64,000 nt of DNA, taken from assembly GCA_003049485.1 (NCBI GenBank), contig PYST01000001.1, forward strand, positions 124,001-188,000, given 5' to 3'. Positions 48,336 to 59,068 of the stretch are shown piece by piece. Both the position numbers and the translations under genes were made by a program. The notes beneath the pieces were generated by a model. The model ran no database searches, was not told the DNA's origin, and was given only the letters and a program-made list of their open reading frames with translations. Positions within the stretch are counted from its first letter, which is position 1. Each line of letters starts with the position of its first letter. Source of the stretch: Ophioceras dolichostomum (lineage: Eukaryota; Ascomycota; Sordariomycetes; Magnaporthales; Ophioceraceae).

Positions 48336-49957
48336 GGCAAAAAGGGGGGCAAAGGTAGGAAATAATAATAAATGATAGACTGGGAAGGTTTTTGGCGAGC
48401 GAGTTAACGGCGTTATATGGGGCTTCATGTTATGAGAGAGCCGAAACGAGGTTCTGGCCCATGAACTTGAGTAGTAAGTTCTGTTCGCAAATAGCGACCC
48501 AGGAAAGGGGAAAATAGAGAAAATATTATATTCACTCGCTTGCCACCTGGGTATCTTGAAGATTTGAGAGAGAGAGAGAGAGAGGAAAATAGTATCGCTA
48601 TGATAGTACAAGATAAAAACATGCCTCAGAGGGGCACAGGCATCGCCGCCCGCCAAATCCTTTATCCATCTATCCCATTGTTCCTGTTATTATTCCTGTG
48701 TAGCCTTCTGCTGGTTGTAGTGTAGCCTTCTGCAGATTGTAGAGGTATTGATTTCTGGTATATGCCTTGAGGCCTCAATGCCACCTTCAGGGTCCTCCAT
48801 CCTGATCAACGATGGGGGAATCGAGGTACTGTCATTGTTGTAGGGTAGGCCTTGCTCTTCGTACGGCCCCCCTAGCACCCTATGTGTTAGGTGTTATGGG
48901 CTCTTGTAAACAGAGAGTGGGACGAGAATCTCTCTCCCCATAATAGAATTATTTACTTGGTGAAGGCGAAAAGAGGAGGGACGTTCTTTATTTGAGGCGG
49001 ACGTCTTCGATATCGAAAAGCAGAATGGAATGATGGATGGGATCGCTTCGTAGGATCAGTGACTCGGGCTCAGGAGAGCTGAGCCATCGATGGCATAAAA
49101 GTGGAAAAGGAGAGAAAGCAACGGTGGCTCGCAGATGCAGCAGATAATTTCTCGCGCGGTAGGGTGGACGTTGCTCTGGGCGGATGACTGATAAAGAGTA
49201 GATCGGGAGCTGCCGTGGCTTAACCGTGCGGACTTGCTTCCATCGCCGTCGCTATGTCCCACAGGAGAACGAAGGTGCACTAAGCGTGGTGGTGGCGGCG
49301 GCACTGAGCAGAACCCAAAACACGACCGTCTTCTAGAGGACCCGTTCTCTGATTTTCACCCTGGGCTTCCTGGCCGTTTTCTGTAATGTATTTGGAACTC
49401 GAGCGCACTTTGTTTTCGTCATCACGATATCTTTGTGGTTTCCACCCCTTAGACTTTGTCGATTCGCTAGTCGTCACGTATATAAAAAAAAATAGACGTC
49501 CGATGGTAGCGAACAGGGGAGGTAATGATTTGTAGATATTATTAGAAGGTCTGCCGAGAGTTGTGGGTGTGTCCATACGCGAAAGAAAAAAAGGTCCAGG
49601 TTGTCTGTCTGTAAATGTCGTCCCGTCCTAGTAAAACAGCGAAGGAAAAAAAAATCGAAGAATAAGACGTCGACCGAGATTTGTTTTGTTATGTTTTTGG
49701 TGTTGTTATGTTGGTGCAGATAAGAGAGGTGGGGTTAAGAGTAAAAGGCGCGCAAGAATCGAGGATGGTTCCGGTAGGAGCGGATTAATCCCCCTTGTTC
49801 GTGTTGACTCTCTGAGGAAGGCCGAAAGAAAACCAAGACAAATTAAGCCAACAATAGCATCCCCTCGAGATATGGACGCCTAGTGCTGCTTGTCGTTTCG
49901 TTTTTTCTAGGCCTCGAGCTATCGTCTAATTCGCGACCGGGGCGGTAGCGGAGGGCC
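48336..49957. other. Convergent 3' region between ABC-F and THO2
   Basis: No coding sequence supported. It holds both 3' UTRs. One GA microsatellite; otherwise fairly AT-rich, ordinary intergenic DNA. Confidence 0.6.
48566..48584. repeat. (GA)n microsatellite
   Basis: About nine GA units in the ABC-F/THO2 intergenic region. Confidence 0.9.
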
Positions 49958-52900
49958 CTAACGACGCTGCCTCTTCTCCCGGTCGTTCGATAGCGAACCC
50001 AGTCCATCTTCACTTCGTCGCTTCCTGCCGCGGTCGTCCCGGCTGCTGCCGCCATTGCCGCCGTCCCTGCGATCGTCGCCGCCCACCCGAGAGCCGCCAC
50101 CGCCACCACCGCCGCCGCCGCCGCCATTCCGTCCTCCGCCACCCCTACTGTGGCCTCCGCCGCCACTACCAGGCCAATCGCCGCCGTTTCCTCCATTGCC
50201 GCCGCTGGCGTTGGGATCGCCGCGCCCGCTGCCCTCATGGCGTCCTTCAGCCCGATGGCGAGACTCCCTAGAGCTGCCACCACTGGTGGGGGCCAAAGCC
50301 TCACGCTCACGACCGCCATTGCCACTATTAAGGCCGTTTCCGCCGGTGGAATCGCGACCAGATCGGCCGCTGCCGCTTCGTGGGGGTGGGAGGCTATCCC
50401 GATCTCCGTCGCGACCAGACTCACGGCCATGACCGCCGCTTCCGCTCCCGGTGCCGGCGCTGTTAGACGCAACACCGCTCCGTCGATCTCTATACTCGCG
50501 GTGGTCCTTTGGCTCTCCACGATCGCCGCGGTCGGGGCTGCGCTCTCTGCTGCTACGACGAGAAGGCCGGCTACCGCGCTCCCTATGCTCCCTACGGCTC
50601 GACCTCTCGTGATCCCTCCCACCGCTGCTGGGGGCCTGTTCGTTGCCCGGTCCGCTCCCTCCACCACCACCGCCGCCTCTGCCCTCACCCCTGAGAGGGT
50701 GAGGCGGAAGGCTATTAACGTCTCCAAGGGACGGCGGTCCACGGCCCATCGGATCACTTCGGTCGTGGATAGGGGTGGTGACTGGTGACCCGCCGCCGGT
50801 GAGCACACGGGCGTCCGAGTCAGCCAGGCTAGAGGTGCGGCCACCGCCTCTGCGGTATCCTGCACTGCGTCCGCCGCTGTCCGGCAGGCTTGAGCGGCTT
50901 TCCATCCCGGCTTTCTCTAACATGGTGTTGATGCCGTCAATTGGTGGCCGCACACGTGGCTTTGATCGATCGTTAGCCGAGGAAGAGCCCGAGTTGGCCG
51001 TGAAGCCGCTGCCGCTCATTGGTGGTCGATCAGGGGTTTGATGAGTCGGCCCGGGCAGGCTGGATCGTGATCCCGATCCGGGCATAGGCGTTGTCGTCGA
51101 TGCCGAGGGGTGGGATGGTGGAGGCGGGGCCTTGATTTGATTCATGCGATCCGGGTTGATGGGAATCGAATTTGCATTGACAGGTCCCTGTGAGGATCCA
51201 GAAATGGGTCCTCCACCAAGGCCTGACGCAGGCCCAGTTGGCCCGTTGATCCGGGCAATGCGGTCGGGATGAACGCCGGCTGCGCCACCCGTCGTCGCCG
51301 TCGATGAAGGTCCGACCGGATTGGTGGGGGGAGGAGGAGGAGCGATGTTAGATCCGGCGGTATCGTGCTGACCTGAACGGCCTCGACGCGACGATCTATT
51401 AGACGAGGGTCCCGTTGGAGGGTGTCGCTCAGGAGACGGTGCACGCTGGCCGTCACCTCCGCTTGAGAAGCGGCCATCACCCCGTGCTGGTGGAGGAGGT
51501 GGCAGCGGGCCATTGAGGTTCAGAGAGCTGCTGCGAGACGCCAAGTCCCTGCCCCTGCCCCTCGGGCCGGATGGGATGTCGGCCACCGACTGAATTGGGT
51601 TGAGGCGGCCATAGTTGGGGTCCTGGTGGCTCATCCGTCCGTGGTCTTGGTCAAGAGACTGTCGGGAGCCCCCTTGGAAAGCATCCCTGCCTCGATCGCC
51701 ATCACGGTCCGCATGTCGGTCCCTGGACGGGGGATGAGCCTGTTGCTCGCCACCATGAGAATCGCGGTTGGAAGGCCCGTTATCAGCATGATGGGAGGCG
51801 CGGTTGTGTCGACCGTCCCGTTCTGTGCGTTCTCTGTCACGTTCCCTATCGCGTTCGCGTTCTCGATCTCGAGGTCGGTCAAGTCGATCAGACGACACAA
51901 CGGACTCTATATTGAATCGCTCGTTGTTGCGAGGAGATTCAGTCCTAGCAGGGAGACGACTGCGGCCGTCGTCTCGAGACGGGGCACCAGGCCGCTCAGG
52001 GGGGAACATGTCAGGGCGGTCGGCCGCGAGCAGCTTGGCACGTTCAGGGTTGATGGTGGGCTCCGGAGCGGGGGGAGCTGGGAGCGAAGATTTGCCTGAA
52101 CTAGGGCCGTCTCTCGCAATGTCTCTGGCTCCGTCCCGAGGTCCCTCCCTTGGAGATTCACGCGGTCCGTCCCTTGAATCGCGAGGGCCCACCCTTCCCT
52201 CATGACCGCGGGGACCGCCTGGAGCGGCAGGACCGTGACCATGGCTTCTCTCCCTAGGAGCATCTCGAGGTGAGTCTCGAGGAGCTTCACGAGGGGTGAC
52301 ATCTCGAAGTGGCTCTCGGGGCTGCTCCCTTGCAGAGCGGGAATCCCGATCGGGCATCGGGTGGTCTCCTCCTGCCCAGCGAGGTGGTTCAGGCCGAGAA
52401 TTCCAGTCCCTCTCCGAAGGACGACCCGGCTCTCGCGAGATGCCCTCCGGACCACGGCGATCAGGCGCGGCGGGAAGGTCGCGAGCGGGGCGTTCCAAGC
52501 GAGCAGCTTCAGGTGTGCGGTGCTCGCGTGGGTCCCGTTGGTCTCGCGGGTCGCGCGGATCCCTCGCGTCTCGAGGTTCCCTACCGTCTCTAGGCTCCCT
52601 GTGATCGCGCGACTCCCTCGGTCCCCGTACAGGATCTCGTTGTTCTCGAGAGTCTCTTGACGAAGGCTCACGCCGGTCATGGCTGACGCGCCCGCCTACC
52701 GGAAATCCGACATCTGGGCGTTTGGGCAGACCATGCACTGCCGGCAAGGTAGAGGTCTTGGGAGGATCAGGACGGGCTGGCGCCGAGGGTATGGTGGAAG
52801 GAGCACCAGTCGGCCTGACTGGTGGTGGCTTGCTCGGAGTTGAGGGCGCGTTTGGTACTGTTGCGTTTCCGTCCTTCCTGGTCACATCCTTGTCCGCAAG

Positions 52901-55900
52901 CGGTGCACGGCTTGGTAGGTTCGGCAGACCCTTTTCTGTAGTTGAAGAGGTCGAGGAAGCCAAGGGACCCGGTCCAGACGCCGGTGAGGGAGCCGTCGTG
53001 ACCTTGGAAGGACCACCGGTCGATACAGCGGATTTAGGGTCCTTAACCTCGCCGTCCTCTACTTCTCCGGTGGCAGGTGCTCGATTCGTTGTGCTGCAGG
53101 AGGGGGGCATTTTGTTAGAACGCGGGTGGCTGCGGCGAGAGAGCCTGGGGTATCAGGCGACGTTGACGCAGTGCGCTAGCTTACCTAGAGGGTGCGTTTC
53201 CTGGTTTGAAAGTGGGAGCCGTCGGCCGAAGGGGTTTCGAGTTTAGCCCGGGCTTCTGCTCTACAGGCTTGGGCTCCTCCTGTGGTTCGCCGCCCTTTTC
53301 AAAGCATCGAATGTGTCAGCATCCTGCCAGCTGCCCAGCAACCAGGAAGGAATGAAGGAAAGGAGTAGACTTACAATATTTGGCCGGAAAGCCTGCACCA
53401 TCACCCATTTGGTCTTCCTCCTCTGGAGTCCTGAACCGACCGTCTGGGCAGCGACCGAGAGATCGACTCGGTGAGTCTCGGCGGCTGCCTCGTTTTCCTT
53501 CTCATCGTTTGACTTCTTGGGGGCCACCTTAGCAGGAGCGGCCTCGCGCTCCGCGATCGCCTGGAGTTGCTGGATGAACTGGTTGCCCATGAAGTTGACG
53601 GCGGGGAATACCTCGAGAACGGACTGCAACACGGTAATGGCATTCCGGATGTGCATCCACTCCGTACCCTTGAGGCAAGCTCTCAATGCGATGTTGAGGT
53701 TCTTATGCCAGCTGAAGAGGAGGTCTCGGAACGGTGCATGTTCGATGAAGGACTGCGGCTTTCCGTCGCTGTCGATCGCGGTCGCAAAGCCGAAGTACTG
53801 CCTGCGGCCATCCTTGCCAGCACCCAAACCCTCTTTCTCGTATGCCGCCTTGTCCGCATGCCACCTCGCGAGATCGGTGAGGATGCTCTTGAGGAACCGT
53901 CCCAGGCGCTCGGCCTCTCTCGTCGTGCAGGTAAAGATCATGGACCGTAGCCGGTTGGGGTTGAGGAAACGTTCAAGCACAGACATGAGCTTGAAGTTGG
54001 CGATGCGGTTCTCGTGGAGGTACTTGAGAAACCTGTAGGAGAACTCGGCGTCACTTGTGGATAGGAGCATCCTAGGGAGAAGGCACTGCTCGATGAGGAT
54101 ATCCGAGACGGCTGACTCCTTAGCCGTGGCCGAGAACCACGAGCCGGCTTGCTTCAGCAGGCGAATCTTGAGCTTCTGGTTACGCTCGGTCTGGCTGAGC
54201 ATCTCGTCACGGATCTGTTTGGCCACCTCCAGGAGATTCTGCTTCTGTTCCGTCTTCCTCTGCATGCCGTTCTTGGTCATGTCGGTTCGGTCTCGCATGA
54301 CGTCCTCGGCCAGTTTCTTAAGCCGGTTGTGCTCCGCCTCATAGCCGGCCTGTGGCACGAAGATGTCACCGAGCTGCAGAGACCAGAAAATGGCGAACAG
54401 CTCAGTGCTCACCATCTCCCAGACGGCAGCCGGCTGCAAGCCCTGAACAGCCTCAATGGAAGGCTGGAGTTGATCGTACAGCGGATCACCTTTCCGTCCA
54501 TTGGAAGCCACAGGCGTGAGAGACTCCGTCGATGCGTCTGGAGTCGTCTTTCCAGCATCGGTCGATACCGCCGGCAGCTTGACGTCCGGGCTGGAGTTCG
54601 AGGCCATCGCCACATCGCCATCGGCGTCCGCAACCGCGGCCCCTGGTGCCGGGGGAGCCTGGCTGCCATGGTCATCCTTCGACGCCGTTGGTGGGGACGG
54701 TAAGGCCTTCGAGTTGGGCGCGAAAGAGATACTTCCTCGTCCAATCATGAAGGCAAGGCTTATATCCAGCCCGAACTCATTGATTAATGACGCTATGCCG
54801 GGGACAGTAGCGTCGAACTGAGCCGGCTCGAGCGTGGTGCGGAGCAGGTCTATGTATTGCGCAAGAGCCTGCTGGGTGTTGTCGATCGTATTCGCCATCA
54901 GCTTGATGTGGGCCTTGTGATCGGGGAACTTGTAGATGGCTAGCTGGCGGGTCTGCGCTATGTTGATGAGTAGACGGCTGGCCAGGTTGTTGCCGCCGAG
55001 CAAAGCCTTGGTGAGCCTCTGTGCGCTCTTCTGGGTTGCCGGCTCGAAGCGCTTGTCAAGGCCGTTAATCAAGGTCTGTTTGCGCAAGACAGTGCCGCCG
55101 CTCATGGCAAGCATCTGGGCTTCCGTGAAATCGGCATCCGAGACCACTCCAGCCATGGAGATGATGAGTTCCATGAGAATCAGCAAATCCGAGGTATTGC
55201 CGCCGTACAACCGCTCGTTGACAAATTGCAAGACTGGTGTCGAGTTCAGATTCGAGTAGCGCTTGAAGGCCTGCCCTGAGAACTTGGACAGTCCCTGAAG
55301 CCACATGGCTCCGTAGAGCGCCGAGCCCTTCTGGACGCGCGCGCGGTCCTTTTTGCCCAGCGAGCTCAGTAGAGACCACACCAGCACGTCGTACCCCAGA
55401 TCATTGAAGTACTTCGCACATTCCACAAAAGCGTTGATGATGTTGCCGTATGACTCCATCTGAGGGATTGCCTCGGCGAACACTCTTCCCGGATTCGAAT
55501 ACGCGATCTTGGCGAGACTCCGCGCCATCGATGTGATGTTCGTGGCGGCCAGTCGCTTCAGGACGTTTCTGGTTTGATTATCGGCGACATTGAATGCATG
55601 CTGAATGGAGGGCAGCTGTGAGATGTCGCCTTGGTTCCACTCGGCATAGATGAGGTATCGCACTTTGATCGGATACAACTTCAGCAAGTCCCAGACCGAG
55701 TCGACGAGGGACGAATTCTCTTTTGTGAGACTCAGCGCAGGCACCAACACGCGCTTCAACAGGTCGTGCCAGCGGGCGAAGTTCGCTTCGGACTTGTCCT
55801 CATGCAGGCTCTTCTTCCCGATGCTGGTGATCTTGGCGAGGAGCTCTGAGTCCAGGCCGATGTTGACACCGGAGATGTTGAGCAGGGTATCGCAGAGCGT

Positions 55901-58147
55901 GAAGAAGTCATCGACGTTGTTGCAGATCGGGATGTTGTCAGCCCATTCGTAGAAGTAAAAGCGATAGGCCTGGCCGGCGTCAACGTCGTTTTTGTCCGGA
56001 TGGGGCCAGCGGAGAACGCGCTTGCCCGACGGACGCGACGCCTTGACTGTGCCCTTCCGAGCTCCCGACTGGTCTAGGTCGGCGATCAGCTTGGGCGGGC
56101 ACTGTTCCGACGCGGCAGCGGTCAATCCCTTGGCCGGGACAGGCTGACTGTCGCGATACACCTTGTCGATCGAGAAGAGCAAGATCCGGTGAATAAGTGG
56201 GAGGATCTTATCTCCATGCGTGTCGATGAGCCAGGGGAAGCGGCCCAAGATGAAAAGGGACTCAGGAATAGCCCCGATGACGAGGAGATGTTCGAGGAGG
56301 GATACTTTCTGGTCGTGCTGCTCCTGTTGAGCTTCCGACTTCGCCTTTGCCTCGGCCTCCTTCGCGACGCGATCAGCCTCGTCCGCCTTGGCGGCTGCGT
56401 CGTTGCGCCGAGCAGGGCCGGCGGGGAGTGCAGGGGGCATGTCGTCAGGAAGAGCGCCAGCCATCGTGAGGGCGTTGGCGACTGCGCTGGGTCGATCATT
56501 GTCCCTCTTTTTATTTAGTTCCTTCATGGTTTTGTCGCGGAATGCCGGCATCTCACCATCAGGGCGCCACAAGTGCTCATACAGATCGGTCAACGACACG
56601 AAGCCGATCTTGATGAGGAGGGCAGCCAGGTACAGCAGATTCGCAGGCAGCAGCTCGGATTTGTGGTTAGCATCGCTCTGATAGAATCGAAGCTTGAACC
56701 CAAGTATTTGAGCGGCTGTGCGATTTCCGCGCACGGGGAGGGTTTTGGTCGTCTGTATCCACTCGCGCTGCGCGTCGTCGTAGCCCGTCTCAGAGCCGCC
56801 AGACGACAGTGCCTCCAGCTCTGCATCCGTCACTCCCCTCGCACCCAGTTCGAAGAAGGCATCTAGCTGGACCTTCCGGGCTCGATTCCAGAATTCGGTG
56901 TCGCGCTGCAGTCGCTGCTCCTTGAAGAGCGCCTCCTGTTCTTGCTCGTCGGTTGCGTCTTCAGCCAGCTCGGGTCGCGCCCACCGTGGGAGGCCACCAA
57001 AGACGGCAGCAGCCTCGGTCTTAGCGACGCTGCGCGGCCACCAGGAGCTGATGCGGAGGAATTTAATGAAGGGTCGGAACTGCTTGATGATGGTAGCGGC
57101 GAAGACATCGAGAGTTATGTCGAGAACTCTCCCGACATCAAGGTCAAAGGTGCCGATCAACCCCTTCACCCTCTCGAAAGTAGACTGGGCAGCCTCCCAT
57201 CTGAACTCGGCATCTGGCCCGTCGATGGTCAGGTTCGTGTAGAGCTCGCTGATGAGCTTAGAGAAGCCTTCAGTCTCCTCGCGCAGAAGATTATAGTTGG
57301 CTTGCCGGTAAAGCAGGTTCGTTGACTGGCGGATGCCAATCTTGACGAAAGTATCCCGGATAAGGCCCAGCTCGGTCATTAGCTGGGGGTCCAACACGGT
57401 TCTCATGAGCGAAGGCGAGATGTCCGTGGCGACCAAGAAGTCGCGCAGTTGCTCGCGGTACGGGAGCGTCTCGATGTCGACCGAGATGGACACGGTGTCG
57501 AGGAACAAGACGCGAGGATCGAAGCTGAACAAGTCGCTAGTGCCGACAGACTCAGGGTCCGACTCCACAATCTCCTTGACTATGCTGCCGGCATCGGTAG
57601 GCTCGAGTCGAAAATCGAGGACTGAGTGTAGCAGCTCTTGGTAGATGGATGCGACCTCGGTGACGTCCTCGTCATTTCGAGACTGGATTCCATGGTCGAT
57701 CACAGTCTGGCGTCCACCCTTGCCCCATCTACTACGCTCTGCATCGGTGATGATCGAGTATGCGCAATGGGGGAAGGCGGGCGAAGTGGGAGCAGACGTG
57801 GGCACATTGAACGGCGCCTGGGTGAACGCAGTGTTCACGGGCGGAGGGACTGCGGCTTGAGAGGATACGCTGGCCGGCCGTTGTCGTGTAGGTGAGGGCG
57901 GCCCTTGGGATTGGGAGGAGGTTGCGAGTTGGGACGTGAGCGGGTTACCGGAGGCACCCTGACCTTGAAGCGAATCGCGACGACTGCTCTGGCGTGTCGA
58001 TCGGCCGCGGCCACCTCGACCACCACCACCTTCCGAAGAAGGCACTTCATGGCGACCCAGAGACGTATTTTCAGGGCGATGAGGTGATGGGCGGTTCCCA
58101 GAGGAGTCGGTGGCCGGTCGCTCCGGTCTCTTACGTTTCGGAGGCAT
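49958..58147 (-). CDS. THO2: THO complex subunit 2 (Tho2), 2672 residues
   Basis: Largest scaffold subunit of the nuclear THO/TREX complex, which couples transcription to mRNP packaging and export. Three exons: 58147..53375, 53294..53185 and 53093..49958. The introns are 80 nt (GTAAGT/GCTGAC/AAAAG) and 91 nt (GTAAGC/TCTAAC/CTGCAG), and phases agree. Order: disordered N-terminus (1-125); N-terminal helical region with SIITDAERSRWGKG and SIYQELLHSVLDFRLE; Ala/Lys/Glu-rich insert (about 545-615); middle region; acidic disordered insert (about 1150-1220); C-terminal Tho2 region to about 1591, including LLFSWHKNLNIALRACLKGT and the end RRKTKWVMVQAFRPNI. Exons 2-3 add about 1080 disordered residues with Arg-Asp/Arg-Glu repeats, Ser-Arg, Gly- and Pro-rich blocks, finishing NDREKRQRR, a likely nuclear/RNA-binding tail. 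The long second frame could be mistaken for a separate gene, but splicing continues the frame. Confidence 0.93.
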
Positions 58148-58629
58148 CCTGTCCTCCTATCGGCAATGCTGATTAGGGAGAGGCATCGATGATTAGACGA
58201 GCAAAGATCGCCGCCTCGAGAGTGTCGAGAGTGTCGTCGCGACGCAGGTAATGTCTGAGAAAATTATTGTAGAAATGTAGCCGAATCGATCGGGAGGCTG
58301 TTACAGCCGGTCTCGGTCAAGTCTGGGTTGGCAAATTTCGGCGACGCGGAAAAGCGCCATAGATCGTTAGTGAGGAGGGAAAGAACAAAGGAGACAAAAA
58401 AAATCAAATGGCAAGGCTGTAAATGGGTAAAGAAAGCGACAAGAATGGGCAGAAAGTCACCTGTAAGCTGAAGGAGTGTGGCCTTGAGAGAGAGCGAACT
58501 TCCCTTCAGACCAGGGAAAGGCTGCAGTCACCCTCAAGCTGCGAGAAGTCAAAGTGTTTGAGGCTCTCGCGTGGAGCTTCAGGTGCGTTGTTCGTTTTGG
58601 TGCATCATGCAGAGACGCCAGCACGCGAA

Positions 58630-58636
58630 TGACTCA
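58630..58636. promoter_or_regulatory. TGACTCA box (GCN4/CPC-1/CpcA type)
   Basis: A perfect palindromic TGACTCA 439 bp upstream of the MET2 ATG. This is the binding site of the general amino-acid control bZIP factor, and its presence before a methionine biosynthesis gene is as expected. Function inferred from motif only. Confidence 0.6.
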
Positions 58637-58686
58637 GCAGCAGCCTTGTCGTGAGGAGAGTTCAATCTGAGAACTTGATGTGGGAC

Positions 58687-58741
58687 ATGTGGCGTCAACA
58701 GCCAAGCGTGATGTTTGATGTGGCGTCTCCTGTGCCACATG
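58687..58741. promoter_or_regulatory. Cluster of ATGTGGC motifs upstream of MET2
   Basis: Two direct copies of ATGTGGCGTC (58687-58696 and 58718-58727) and an inverted GCCACATG (58734-58741) within 55 bp. The core TGTGGC matches the yeast Met31/Met32 recognition core, and CATGTG is an E-box-like half. Whether filamentous fungi use it this way is not established by the sequence. Confidence 0.45.
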
Positions 58742-58914
58742 TTGGAACTTTTTTTTGGCGTCCACAACACCGATTCAGCTCCGGTCTGCCCTTGGCCCCC
58801 AAGAATTGCGCAATCGAGACTTAACCCGGAAACTTCATCGTCATGAAAGATGATTTGTCCAGAGCTCCCACGGTAAACCGAAGCACAGAGAAAGTTCGGG
58901 AGGGCATGAGCTGT

Positions 58915-58921
58915 TATAAAA
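58915..58921 (+). promoter_or_regulatory. TATA box for MET2
   Basis: TATAAAA, 154 bp before the MET2 ATG, followed by a CT-rich stretch of the kind that often surrounds fungal transcription starts. Confidence 0.55.
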
Positions 58922-59027
58922 CTGATCAGCCCATCCCTCTTTTCCTCCAGCTTTTGTCTTCACGAATTTCCCCGACCGTGGACCTTCAGTTCTGCGTTTG
59001 ATTTTGATCCACGCAGGCTCGATTTTC

Positions 59028-59066
59028 ATGTGCCTGCAGAGGAGTCATCGATCACAGGTGCCCTAA
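59028..59066 (+). CDS. Upstream ORF in the MET2 leader (12 codons)
   Basis: ATG at 59028 reads MCLQRSHRSQVP and stops at TAA 59064-59066, two bases before the MET2 ATG at 59069. It lies downstream of the TATA box, so it should be in the mRNA leader. Such a placement would normally lower MET2 translation or make it conditional on reinitiation. No homologous attenuator peptide is recognised. A transcription start downstream of 59028 would remove it. Confidence 0.45.
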   Translation: MCLQRSHRSQVP

Positions 59067-59068
59067 TA

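Larger units (their letters stand above)
58148..59068. promoter_or_regulatory. Divergent THO2/MET2 promoter region
   Basis: The 921 bp between the THO2 and MET2 starts must contain both promoters and leaders. It is far less repetitive than the gene-poor tracts. Recognisable elements (GCN4-type box, TGTGGC cluster, TATA box) all sit in the MET2-proximal half; the THO2 side shows none that I recognise. Confidence 0.75.

Noticed and set aside
50055..52660. Several long plus-strand open frames opposite THO2 exon 3
   Set aside because: Antisense shadows of the Arg/Asp/Pro/Gly-rich THO2 tail; no independent coding evidence.
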